Shown piece by piece: positions 24,139 through 35,365 of a DNA stretch of 64,000 bases. The translations under genes and the position numbers were made by a program. The DNA comes from Datisca glomerata (taxonomy: Eukaryota; Streptophyta; Magnoliopsida; Cucurbitales; Datiscaceae): positions 1,434,403-1,498,402 of the forward strand of contig QANY01002227.1 of the NCBI GenBank assembly GCA_003255025.1. The letters run 5' to 3'. Numbering within the stretch: the stretch's first letter is position 1; every line of letters begins with the position of its first letter. The notes under the pieces were generated by a model, which was not told where the DNA came from, searched no databases, and saw nothing but the letters and a program-made list of their open reading frames with translations.

Positions 24139-24960
24139 ATGGCTCAAACTTCATGTTCTTTAGAACCTTTTGATAGTTATTGGAGTCATGGATCTCAATA
24201 TTGCGTTAAGAATTGATTCTTTTCATCTCTTACGGATAATAGTACCTCTGATGAACATAGGTATATGGAAAGATGTGAAGAATCAAATCGCATGTGTTTG
24301 CTGATCATGAAAAAAATCATTCCAGAAGTATTTAGGGGCACTATATCTAAAAAGCTTACTACGGCTATAGATTTTCTTGCAGATATTGAAAAAAGGTTTG
24401 TTAAGAATGAAAAGGTTAAAATTGGTATGCTCTAGTCAGACCTAATTTCAATGAGGTATAAAGGTAAATGCAATATCATGAAGTACATTATGAAAACATG
24501 TGACATTGTTTCAAGATTGAAAGTACTAAGGTTTGAACTCTCTAAGGACTTGCTCGTGTATCTGGTCCTGATATCCTTGTAGGCATAATTTAGCCAGTTT
24601 AAGGTGAGCTACAACTTTCAAAAAGAGACTTGGGCTCTAAATGAGCTCATCTCAGATTGTGTTCAGGAAGAGGAAAGAGTGAAACATGAAAAGACAGAAA
24701 GTTTTTGTGTTCAGGAAGAGGAAAGAGTGAAAACATGAAAAGACAGAAAGTTTTTACCTGACCTCTACCTCTAAGGATAAGGGCATAGGAAAGAAAAGTA
24801 AAAAGGATAAGGTAACTACAAATACAACACCATACAAGAAATAACAAAAGACTAGTTGACCCGGAAGTTAATAGTTGTTACTTCTGTGGAACTAAAGGGC
24901 ATAGGAAGAAGCAATACACAAATTATCACACTTCGTGTGCTAAGAAATGTGTGCTTCTTA
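24139..24960 (+). pseudogene. Copia element D: gag
   Basis: ATG at 24139 opens MAQTSCSLEPFDSYW. The body shows the plant copia gag signature FLADIEKRFVKNEKVKIG, then DIVSRLKVLRFELSKDLLVYLVLISL, QFKVSYNFQKETWALNELIS and CVQEEERVKHEKTES, with several stops. A 48-bp tandem duplication (24660-24755) repeats the CVQEEERVK block out of frame. The zinc knuckle near 24875-24920 reads CYFC-GTKGH-RKKQY, with the final cysteine replaced by tyrosine. The start codon is only about 35 bp from the truncation point. Confidence 0.83.
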
Positions 24961-27851
24961 ATTTGGTTTGTTCTTAGGTTAATTTAAGTATGGTTGCTAG
25001 ACACACGTAGTGGATAGATTATGGTGCATCAACTCACATCAGTGTGTCTATACAAGGTTGCTTGACTTGCGAAGGCCAAGTGATGTTGAAAGATACATCT
25101 ATGTGGGCAATGGAAAGACGTTGAAATTGAGGCATTAAGGAAATTTAGATTATTGTGAAAGACTGAATTTTATTTGAATCATAATTAAACATTTATTGTT
25201 CTGTCTTTTAGACGCAATTTTATTTCTGTCTCTGTTTTAGACAAAGGTGGTTATGTTTTTTTCATTTAAAGATGGAAACTTTGGTTCGTTTCGTCATTCA
25301 AACTTGGTTGTCTGTAATTATTTATTAGGTTACGATAATCTTTATTTACTTGATATAATTACTTTATTTAATGAATACCTACAAGAGGTACTAAAATAAA
25401 ATTAACCAGTGAGAATTTGGCTGCGTTATGGCATAAGAGATTATGTATATCTCCAAACGAAGAATAGATAGACTTGTGTCGGGCGAAATTCTATGTCTCT
25501 TAGATTTCACAAATTTTGATATTTATTTTAATTGTATAAAGGGTAAACAAACCGATAAAAAGGAAATTTGAAGCCAGCATGACTCAAGACATCTTATAAC
25601 TTATATATACAGATATTTGTGGGCCATTCCATTCGGTTGCTTAGAATGGTCAACAATACTTTATAATGTTCATAGGCAATTTTTTTAAATATGGCTACAT
25701 ATATCTCATTCATGAAAAGTCACAGTCATTGGTCGTGTTTAAAAATTATAAGGCTGAAATTGAGAACCAACTCAACAAAAAGATTAAATGAGTCAAATCT
25801 GACTATGGTGGTGAATAATATGACAGATATGACGGTTCAGGTGAATAACGTCTAGGACCGTTTGCTAAATTCCTAAAGGAATATAGTATCATCTCATAGT
25901 ACACTATGTCAGGCTCGCCTACTATGAATGATGTTGCTGAAAGATAAAACAGAACGTTTAAAGACATGGTGAGGATTATGATTAGTCATTCTTCCTTACC
26001 ATAATTACTCTGTGGTGAAACACTTAAAGCTACATCATATATCCTTAACAAAGTTTCAACTAAAGTGACTGTCAAAACCTCATATGAGCTTTGGACTAGC
26101 AAGAAACCTAGCCTAAAGCATTTGCATGTTTGGGGATGTTCGGCTGAGTCAAATCCTTATAGGCCTAATGAAAAGAAATTGGACTTAAAGACGGTATGTT
26201 GCAATTTTTTGGATATTCTGAAAGATCTAAGGGATACAAGTTTTATGATCCCATGACTACGTTGATTTTTAAGACGAGAAATGCCCGGTTCTTTGAGGAT
26301 GCGAGTTTGTGGGAGGAGATACAGTTAGGAATTTTATTTTTAAGTTGGAATATGTAGATATTCCCACATGTGTTATTAGTATTGATCAGGATTTCGTCTC
26401 TCACATTGCTAATGACACAACACATCAAGACAATATCGGAGAACCTCCCATGCAAGAGATTGTTCCAGAAGAACAAACTCTAGAACCTCAAGAACCTATA
26501 CCATTAAGGAGATCCACTAGAGACAGGAGAAGTGCATTGCCAGATGATTACATTGTATTTCTCCAAAAATATGAGGTACATATTGGAGCGATAGAAGATG
26601 ACCATATCAACTTCTCTCAAGCCATGAAAAGTTCTAATTCTCAGAAGCGGATCGATGCCATGAATGAGGAGATTAAGTCCATGAAGGACAATGATGTAGG
26701 AGATCTTGTCCCATTAACAGAATGTGTGAAACCTATTGGTTGTAAATGGATTTTTAAGACCAATAGGGATTCAAAAGGTAATGTGTAAAGATACAAGGCT
26801 CGTCTTGTCGAAAAGGACTTTACAAATAAAGAAGACATTGACTATAAAGAGACTTTCTATTTGATTTCTACAAAATACTCTTTCAAGATTATAATGACAT
26901 TGGTGGAGCATTTCAATCTTGAGTTGCATCAGATGGATATAAAGACGACGTTTCTCAATGGTGACATTGAATAGATGATTTATATGGTGCAACCATAAAT
27001 CTTTGTGTTGGGAGACCCAAATAATATGGTTTGCAAACTTAAGAAATCCATATATGAACTCAAGCAAGCATTTCGACAATGGTATTTCAAGTTTCATCAA
27101 ATGATTATCTCATTCAGTTTCGAGAAGAATTTCTTCGACGATTGTATATACCATATGTTATGTGGGATCAAGCATATTTTTTAGGTTTTATATGTGGATG
27201 ATATTTTACTTTCTAGCAACGATATAGGCTTATTGCATGACACAAAGAGATTTCTAGTTAAGGATTTTGAGATGAAAGATCTTGTGACGCCTATTTTGTA
27301 TTAGGCATCTAGATACACTAAGTTCAGATTCTCACAAAAGAGCTATACTGAAAAGGTTCTCAAAAGATATGACATGCAAGACTACAAACCAGGTGATACC
27401 CTTGTGGCTAAGGGAGGCACGTTTAGTCTCAATCAGTGCCTATGAATGATTTCAAGGAAAAGGAAATGCAAAAGATTCCCTATGCCTCAGTAGGAGGGAG
27501 CTTGGTGTATGCTCAGGTTTGTACACGTTCGGATATTGCATACGTGATTGGGATGTTGGGCAGATATTTAGGCAATCTAGGCAAAAACCATTGGAAAGCA
27601 GTTAAATGGGGCTTACGGTACTTACAAAGAACAAAAAATTACATGTTCACGTATTAGAGGTTGGATCATATTGAGATTGTTGGATAGACTGACTCTGATT
27701 TTGCTGGAAGCCAAGATATATGAAATCTGCATTGGGCTATATTTTTCTGTTAACTAGAGGTGATGTCTCATAGAAGAGTGCTAAATAGTAACTTATAGCA
27801 TTTTCTACCATGGAAGCAAAGTTCATAGCATGTTATGAGACATCAAATTAC
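24961..27851 (+). pseudogene. Copia element D: protease, integrase, RT and RNase H N-terminal part
   Basis: The protease site reads WIDYGASTHISVS near 25012 (DSG changed to DYG). GAG-pre-integrase is weak (LWHKRL near 25420). The integrase core is spread over 25590-26260 with stops (DICGPF, KSDYGGE, ILNKVSTKVTVKTSYELW, HLHVWGC). RT N-terminal linker and RT lie at 26309-27300 (KPIGCKWIFKTNRDSKGNV, HQMDIKTTFLNGDIE). The catalytic YVDD is kept at 27191-27202. RNase H begins at about 27430 (IPYASVGGSLVYAQVCTRSDIAYVIG, RTKNYMFTY) and stops inside SNY at the CACTA insertion. Frame breaks throughout. Confidence 0.86.
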
Positions 27852-28145
27852 CACTAATACAAAGATAGAGTTTAGATGATGGGTAAATACTGTCATTATA
27901 ATCATATATTGACGGTTGACTGACTGTCATCTACTGGGCTATCATCTTTAGTCATTTTAAATAAAAGCTGTCAATATAGGGTACCATAAAAAGCAATTAC
28001 ATGATGGGGATAATCTATGTCATCATAAGTGCCGAAAAAAATAGATGACATGGATTACCCGTCATCATAGGTACCGAAAAAAGAAAATAGATGATGGCGA
28101 ATCCCCGTCATTAAAGGTACCCTAACTCTTTTTAAAAAAATTGTC

Positions 28146-28250
28146 ATGGAAAGGTTTCATTCCCATGACAGTCCTTTAACATGTTACAATATCTTAAGCC
28201 TATAAACACTAGTTAACAAGATAATCAACACAACATAGATGCTCTATGTG
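28146..28250 (+). repeat. Direct repeat inside CACTA element, copy 1
   Basis: About 105 bp match 29883-29990 in the same orientation, from the GGAAAGG block through CATGTTA, ATCTTAAGCCTAT, CACTAGTTAA and GATGCTCTATGTGA. It is imperfect, with several substitutions. Confidence 0.8.
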
Positions 28251-28439
28251 AACACAAATCCTTATAGGACTTAGCATTGGAGCCAATAAAATTATGATAG
28301 GTTAAAGGAAATGAAGTAAAAGATCATATAGATCAGAAAAAGATACAAGCACCCTGAATTGAAATGTCTATCATGATTGGATTACCATCAAGGAATCTCA
28401 TATACCTAACCGTACAAATGCATTAGTAAAAAAAGGGAA

Positions 28440-28790
28440 TCTCAGAAGGGCAAGAGCATATTCCAATACTTATACAAACCTTGTCTTTTGACGGGTTTCT
28501 TTTCCTTTCTGGTTGATGTAAAGTAGATAATGAATCTTTATTTCTGTGTTCTACTATGGAAAGTTTTCGTGGTTCACTTTTAAATGATTCTGAACCCCAA
28601 ATGCTTCCTAAAGGTGTACCTGATTTCATTATAATGCGGTAGGGGAAAAAAGAGTAAAATTAAATCCAAGTCAGACAGAGAGTGCAAGATGCAACCTGAA
28701 GACGATAATGAACCTTCCACGGTGAAACCATCTTCTACTTCCTTTTTTGAAGAGCAAGCAAAATTCTGCTCAAGAAGAATCATGCAGTGT
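28440..28790 (-). pseudogene. Exon-like fragment carried in CACTA element, identity unknown
   Basis: On the - strand two open stretches could be exons. The upstream one (about 28783-28690) encodes ILLEQNFACSSKKEVEDGF and EGSLSSSGCILHSL. An AT/pyrimidine-rich gap follows that ends ...GAAATCAG at about 28623. The second stretch (about 28622-28480) encodes GTPLGSIWGSESFKSEPRK, then ERKRNPSKDK, and ends at AAG/GTTTGTAT, a good splice donor. This looks like part of a host gene captured by the transposon, as CACTA elements often do. I do not recognise the protein and found no start or stop context. Confidence 0.35.
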
Positions 28791-29882
28791 AAATTATCTT
28801 CTGTTCTAGAAGCATTTTGGCGTAGGATAAGAAAGAGAAATGGCTACAGAAGAAAGATGAGCCTATGGACATTAAACAAGATGACATGCTCACAAAAAAC
28901 AATAACTGAATTAGTCATACAAGTGCCTATTCTAGTGTGTATATATATATATACACATACATACTTACTCTAGTAGAGATTATAAGCATATAATTTATAA
29001 GCAACTACGAGACCCTGAAAGACTCATAAAACCATAAATGATAAATATTCCATAACAAATACAAATTAATAAAATGCTTACATTTAATTATAGAGACATT
29101 AGATGTAATACAAAATGATATCTATAGTTATCCTCTAATGATTGAGTTAAAACTGGAAAGAAGGATTTGTCTCTTGCCTAAAAAACACGAATTGTGATTA
29201 GAAGGAATACACATTTCCCGAACAGTGCCAGAGTTGTTAGAAGTATCCTCATAATATTAAATCTAACAAACTAAAATCACAAACATGATTAATTGCATAA
29301 AGTAGTTGTAATAAAAGATTCGAGCGATGGATAAAGAAATTATTAACAGCTTATATTATGACATTGTCTACCCATCAATTGATTCCATCCCCTAGCTATT
29401 TTTGGTAGAGTTCTTTGTTGCTTGTTTTAGTTGATTCTTTTTAATTATTCTCTAATCTATCCTAAGATGATTTGAGTGCTCAAGTAGTTCCTTTCAACTA
29501 ATAAGCATTGTGCGACCGTTGACTATTTGATGCCAGGACACACCCTACAGACCACACCCATAATAACAAAATCATACTATAAAATGAAAAACAAGTAAGG
29601 TCTTTAAACTTACAGAGGGTATTGTAACAATTTTACTTACTGAAACTGAAAGGGATGTTATTCCCCATCCCTTATTTCCTAGAGTGCTAGGCCTGTATGA
29701 GCCCAAATACTCTCATGATTATGAAATAGGTTCATTGCATCTTCTTGAATCTTTGCAGCTCCATACCTCAAGGGACATGATTTAGAAGGGAATTTTCTAT
29801 GAGACTCTGAGTTACTGGACTGCACCATAGATTAACGATAGAAAAGACAGTAACTAGAAATGGACATTGTCTACAAATGTCT

Positions 29883-29990
29883 ACGGAAAGGCATTGTTTT
29901 CTCATGACAACCCTTCAACATGTTATAGTATCTTAAGCCTATTAACCACTAGTTAATAAGATAATTCACACAGCACAGATGCTCTATGTG
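29883..29990 (+). repeat. Direct repeat inside CACTA element, copy 2
   Basis: Second copy of 28146-28250, about 1.7 kb away. The stretch between copies holds the exon-like fragment and otherwise shows nothing recognisable. Confidence 0.8.
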
Positions 29991-31501
29991 ACTGACCCAA
30001 AATTAGCTTCTACAAACCTAGAGACTAAGACACAACAATTGTGCAACTCGCTTCAATGTAATCCTTGCATAATACTTTGAAACCACGATGATATTCTGAG
30101 AAAGAGTAATATGAAAGTGAGAACTTGATAGCTACTATACATGAAAGAGATCCAAATGGACATTTATATGTTCAATTATCCTTTGTCTTAAATCTTCTAT
30201 AGCTTTATCAACCAAAGAGCCTTTCAGTAAGTTCGAATCTTAGGACATTAAATCATGGCATTTCAGTGTTCACTTTCCCTCCTAAAAGAAAAGGTACACG
30301 TAAACACCCCTCAAAGTCTAAGATTATTATAACTGAACAACTTTTGCCACTATTTAACGTTTTCCACTAAAGGGTATTTGGATCAATTTTAGATTAATAT
30401 AGAGCATAAGGATAAACTGAACTAAAAAGACTAGAAGTGTAAACATGCAACAATAAATAAGAAAGGAATATATGTTATTTTGTTTATTATAAAAATGTCG
30501 AGATATTTTAAACAACAGTTTCCCTTTCTCTTTGTATAATAAGGTACCTATAGAGTTCTCAAAATAATAAGCTACTTGTAGACATCTCTTATTTATTGTC
30601 TTCCCAAAATGGATCCTTTATTCCAAGAGTCGCAAACTGAAAAACTTATAGTGAATTAAAGCAGAAATGACGAAGCAGAGACCAAATCATGACCATCTAA
30701 CCTATTCAAAGTTTTCTATTAGAAAAATCCACACATTTCACTTACAAGATTCCATCCAGGTATGATTGAGCTCATTGCAAGCCTGCATGAGTTTAATTAT
30801 ATTAGGATCTGACCATCAAAACTAGTCAGAAAGGGATTTTTATAAAATTTTAAATAGAAGTGGACTATTTGCTTGTAATATCAGTATCAAATTACCAAAA
30901 TTTCTGAACACTACTGATATATGGAAAGAAATTCATGATGTATATGAAATAGAGATCACCATTTACCTGATTAACAACCATTCTTGCTTTATAGTCATCC
31001 ACACAACTTAAGGCAAGATCCACTCCACTATCTTCTTTCCGTATATAGTTGGCTCTAGTTATCAGCACTAGAAAGAGTATATTGGTTGAAATTCTAGCAC
31101 ACGGCCTAACATAGAAGCATAAAGTGTAAAGAAAAATAGTCTCTCTTCAATAACAAAGGAAATTGATTTATACATAGGGAAAACGTGTAAACGAACAAGA
31201 CCACTACACCGACTGAAATTCTGGCACACGACCTAGCATCGAAGCCAATCGATGGTTATGTCTTGCACAAATTCATAAAGTCTCAACCAATAAGAACACA
31301 ACATCAAGCAGTTTAAAGGAAAAGGCATAGATAACAGGAAACGATGGCTCACCATCCTGGCTAGAGATACAAAGAAGACCCACGTATCTCAGACCTGACT
31401 GAACACAACGAGCCAACGACCCTCGCACATCACACACCCTACAAACTTTAAACCCCAACCCATCAGTTGTCGCTCAAGGGACAAAAGAACCTCAATCTCA
31501 G

Positions 31502-31504
<3 letters not shown>

Positions 31505-31545
<41 letters not shown>
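31505..31545 (+). repeat. (GA)n microsatellite
   Basis: About 20 GA units near the right end of the CACTA element, with a short second GA block at 31552-31566. Confidence 0.95.
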
Positions 31546-31547
<2 letters not shown>

Positions 31548-31891
31548 TATTGAGGAGAGAGAGAGAGCTCAGATGGAGTAAACAAAATGAATGAGATTGG
31601 GTTTGGGTTTGGGGTATAAAAAGAATGGCATAGTTGTAACTAAATAAAACTTCATGACCGGTTATGTATCTATGACAATAACTCTCTCACTGTCATTTTA
31701 ACTAAAGTACATCTTTTTATGACAGTTTAAATAAAACTTGTCATGTTATCTTAATCTATTATGATAGAATTGTCATCTTAGCTAAAAGTTTGATTTTCCC
31801 TCTTTCCGCGCTTGTTTTCTTCTAACAAGTTTAAAGATATTGTCATAGTAAATAAATTCAGCTGTCAAGATATCCTAAATTTATATTAGTG

Positions 31892-32203
31892 CACGGAATA
31901 TGGTTATGGAATTTTATCATAGGGCTGCATATAGTGGACGATATTGAGAGACCACTCAAATTATTTGTGATAATAAATCAGCAGTTTCCTATTCAAACAA
32001 AAACAGGAGCTCGACAAAGTCAAAATATATAGACATCAAGTTCCTGGTCGTTAAGGAAAGAGTTTAGAGTTGACAATTATCTATAAAGCACGTCAAAACA
32101 AACTCCATTTGCAGATCTGCTTACTAAGGGATTTCCACCCAAACAGTTTCATGACCACACTGCTCTTATGAGTGTCATATTGGTTGATGATATTCAGTTT
32201 TAG
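31892..32203 (+). pseudogene. Copia element D: RNase H C-terminal end
   Basis: This continues the frame stopped at 27851: GIWLWNFIIGL, RPLKLFCDNKSAVS, NRSSTKSKYIDIKFLVVKE, then TPFADLLTKGFPPKQFHDH and a natural end DDIQF-stop at 32201-32203. The catalytic aspartate in the CDN motif has drifted to a VCDN-type reading. Single stops occur. Confidence 0.86.
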
Positions 32204-32461
32204 TGAGAGTTTGTATTTTTGGATGCTCTTCTTTATAGACATACTTTCAGTTATTTCAGTTTATGGATATTATGAAGTTATTTTTCTACAGAAATAAATT
32301 TTTAGTTTATTCGCACTTCTAATTCTGCTATGATTTGATTTCACTAAGGTTTTCGGTGCACCAGTTAGAAATAGGCATGTTAAAATCATATTACTTCATA
32401 CTACACATTCACATCATAATCCATGTCATTCAGTTGTATTGACATACATGACCATTGATGG
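32204..32461 (+). other. Element D 3' non-coding region, left part
   Basis: Untranslated region after pol, interrupted at 32461 by element E. It resumes at about 44283. No further gene is visible. Confidence 0.7.
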
Positions 32462-33506
32462 TGTTTTAAGGAAAATTTGGATGAATAAATTATGAGGTGA
32501 TGATCAGACTAGACAAAGAAATCAGTGAAGCCTTTTGGCAAAAAACGGGGGGAATCTTCATTTTTTATTTTTGTCCTTCATGACCCGCAAAATGGGGAAG
32601 CGACTAGGTAACCAAGTAAAAGGGATCACCCCCTTGTTGCCCTCCGAAGATTAAGTTAGAACATAAGGGAATAAACAAGTCAAAGAAATAGTAAAAGGAT
32701 CATTGTATACCTTTCATCATGATGTCCCACCTATTTATAATGTGGGCTAGTGTTATTGGAGCTTTGGATCTATTGTATAATAGCTCTAATTGTTCTGAGA
32801 CCTACTATTGTGAAACTTCATTATCGGGTCATGCTAACTCTTGACTTGTTGTTCAGTCATTCATTAGTGGCATATCTCAGATTTATCATAGATGCTCAGG
32901 ATAAAGCCCAACTTTATTTTGGTGGGAGAGACCTTGGTCAGAGCTAGGGTCTTTTTTCCTTAGTGACTTCGGCCTGAAACCGAGGTCTCCTTTTTTCAAA
33001 GACCTCGGCCTGACGCCGAGGTCTTCCTCCTTTAGGGGCCTCAGCCTGACGTCGAGGTCACCTTCCTTTAGGGACTTCGACCTGATGTCGAAGTCTCCTT
33101 TCTTTAGGGACCACGTTTTGACGTCGAGGTCTCATTCCTTTAGGGACTTTGGCCTGATGCCAAAGTCTCCTTCCTTTAGGGCCAAAATCTCCTTCCTTTA
33201 GCGACCTCGGCCTGACGTCGAGGTCTTCAACCTTTAAGGAACCTGTCCTGATGTCGAGGTCTCCTTTCTCTAAGGACTTTGGTGTGATACTGAAGTCTCC
33301 TTCCTTTAGGGACTTCAGCCTGATGTCGAGGTCTCCCTCATTTAGGAACTAGCTCTTGGCATATAACTGATGTGGCTTCTCTTTTACTATAATAAGTATG
33401 CCTTTTAAATCATTTCATTTGTATTAAGATTCAACACTGAGGCGTCCTTCCAAGAGTTTCCATCAGTCTTTTCATGAAATTATTTTATGTAAGAATAATG
33501 GTATAT
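32462..33506 (-). repeat. Element E 3' LTR
   Basis: This 1.05-kb LTR lacks about 440 bp present in its partner (43324-43765 there). It carries about ten units of a 38-39 bp minisatellite (32965-33340). On the - strand the neighbouring interior has a short purine tract (GGGGCAAAAGA, about 33506-33516) that would serve as polypurine tract. Confidence 0.88.
32965..33340 (+). repeat. Minisatellite of hairpin units in element E 3' LTR
   Basis: Period is about 38-39 bp. Each unit contains an imperfect palindrome: left arm, 5-base loop, right arm. Examples are GACCTCGGC/GCCGAGGTC at 33001-33023, GACTTCGAC/GTCGAAGTC at about 33073-33095 and GACTTTGGC/GCCAAAGTC at about 33145-33167. Between units, substitutions in one arm are matched in the other. 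Spacers are CTCCTTCCTTTAGG-like. One unit (33181-33190) is a fragment. The partner LTR has five units (43942-44107). Confidence 0.9.
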
Positions 33507-33690
33507 CTTTTGCCCCATAATCCTGTGAGTGTCAGGTATCTAGGCTCATAGGACTATAACTTTTTTTTGCATAGATAGCTATGTGTTGAAGTGACTCTTC
33601 CTTTATAAGCTTTAATTACTACGTAGGTCGAGGTGATCTGAGCCACTTATCTAATTCTTCCTTGAACAGTCAAGATCGTCCATGACGTAT

Positions 33691-33698
33691 TATAAATA
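33691..33698 (+). promoter_or_regulatory. TATA box for the antisense gene of element E
   Basis: TATAAATA on the + strand, 83 bases before the ATG at 33774, followed by a pyrimidine-rich leader. It lies between the 3' LTR and the antisense gene and points away from the LTR, so the gene appears to have its own promoter. Confidence 0.55.
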
Positions 33699-33773
33699 AA
33701 AGGTGAGGGTCTCTTCCTTTTTGCACCTATTCCCTTCTCATTGACAATTTTTTGTTTCTTGCTCAAGCTTAGG

Positions 33774-35308
33774 ATGTCTTCGGATTTTGACTCTCAAAAT
33801 GATTTTCAGTGGCAGTTTTGTCTCCCGTCCGTGTGGGGCATCAGACCAGGACACCTCAAAATCTTCTTATGCTTCTGAGGATTCTGTTCCAGTGATAAAG
33901 ATCAACGGTTCATTATATTATCCATGTATGGGAGAAATCAGGTTCGGCGTTCTTATGGATGATGCTCAGGGCCGAAGGTATTTTTTCCTTATTTTTTAAG
34001 AGGAGCAGCGGTCAAGACCTTTAGCTCAACTCTTTGCTCTGGCTTGTAGTGACCCTATATCTGATGGTAGACGCATCGTCGGTTACTAGTGGAAGTTCTT
34101 CCCAAGATGAGGTTTGTTCACGATTCGAGGCAGAGGTGATGAATCAACTCGGGGATGAAATGATGGACCATTCTGGTGTCAAGGTGATGAATCGGTCTGG
34201 TGCCAACATTGGGACTAGGTCTGAGGCCGAGGTGAGGGTTAGGAGAGTGGTGGCTGAGGTGACATTGTTGCGAACATCTAGTCGATCAGAAGCAGCGACC
34301 TTGCGAATGGCGGATCGATCCGAGGCTGAAGAGAGGGTTTCACGAGTGCTGGATCAGTTAGAAACGGAGTCTGAAATGAGGGTTTTGGAAATAGAAGATG
34401 AGGTTGGTGATGGGACTTCTAAAGAAACGAGCAGCGTCTTTAAAATGGATGAAATCAAGACTCCAATCACTGAGGAAAAACTTCTTAGCTTGAGGGAAAC
34501 ACTCAATTTCAGATTATATTACTCTTCCAATCCAGGTCTAAGAGAGCTTGCTAGCAGTCCTCCTCCAGGCGAGGTGGCCTTTTGTCAATCTCTTTTAGCG
34601 GTTGTGGTACATCTTCCTTTTAATGATTTAGTTTGAGTTACACTTCATCAGTTTGGGTTGGCCCCTTGTCAACTCGTCCTGAATGCTTATAGATATATAT
34701 TAATCCTGTTTTCGTTGTGGGCAAAATTATTGCACTCAAATTTTTATTTTAGTACGTTGAATATTTGTTCTATCTGAAGCATAATACCACTTGTACGGGG
34801 AGATAATATTTCTTGCATCGAGGTCCTAAGTCTGAGTGCCCGATTAAGTATCTCCCTTCGTGCAACAAAAAGTGGTGTAAAAATTGTTTTTTTTATGGGG
34901 GGTCAGTGGGAGAGGCATCCCGAGCATCAATTCCTGGAGATGTCTGTCATGACCCATTTCAGTCCTAAGTCGGCAGTTCTACATGTGGGTATGTGATTTT
35001 ATATACTCACTTAAGCCTTTCTACTCATACTATTATTTAAAATGCTCATTCATTACCATAGGTCACAGGCTTAAGCGTCTGGTGCTTGAAGAAGGGGTGT
35101 GGCAGCAACTTGTCTTTGCCCTTTGTCTCCTAGATGGAAAACTCCAACATTCCTTCTTGCTTAGCAACAATATGATGGTTGTTGTCGGGCTGTGCTTTCC
35201 CCTCATATTTTACACTGCCAAAGGTGGATTTTTCCGGTTCCCTCACTTTTATTACTGTTTCACCTATTTGTTTGCTTTTTTCTTATTTTATTTTACTTCA
35301 TTTATTTA

Positions 35309-35365
<57 letters not shown>

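Larger units (their letters stand above)
27852..31891. mobile_element. CACTA (En/Spm-type) DNA transposon, non-autonomous
   Basis: The left end reads CACTAATACAAA. The right end, reverse-complemented, reads CACTAATATAAA. The flanks are TAC (27849-27851) and CAC (31892-31894), a 3-bp target duplication with one mismatch. Excision restores the RNase H frame of element D (ACYETSN-Y/H-GIWLWNFI). Subterminal regions carry many copies of a TGTCAT/ATGACA motif on both strands (27880-28150 and 31640-31860), as expected for transposase binding. No transposase-like frame was found in the 4.0 kb, so the copy is non-autonomous. Inside are a direct repeat pair, a (GA)n tract and an exon-like fragment. Confidence 0.85.

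Noticed and set aside
32965..33340. CRISPR array
   Set aside because: Regular repeats, but the spacers are as repetitive as the units, the array lies in a plant LTR and is duplicated in both LTRs; it is a minisatellite.
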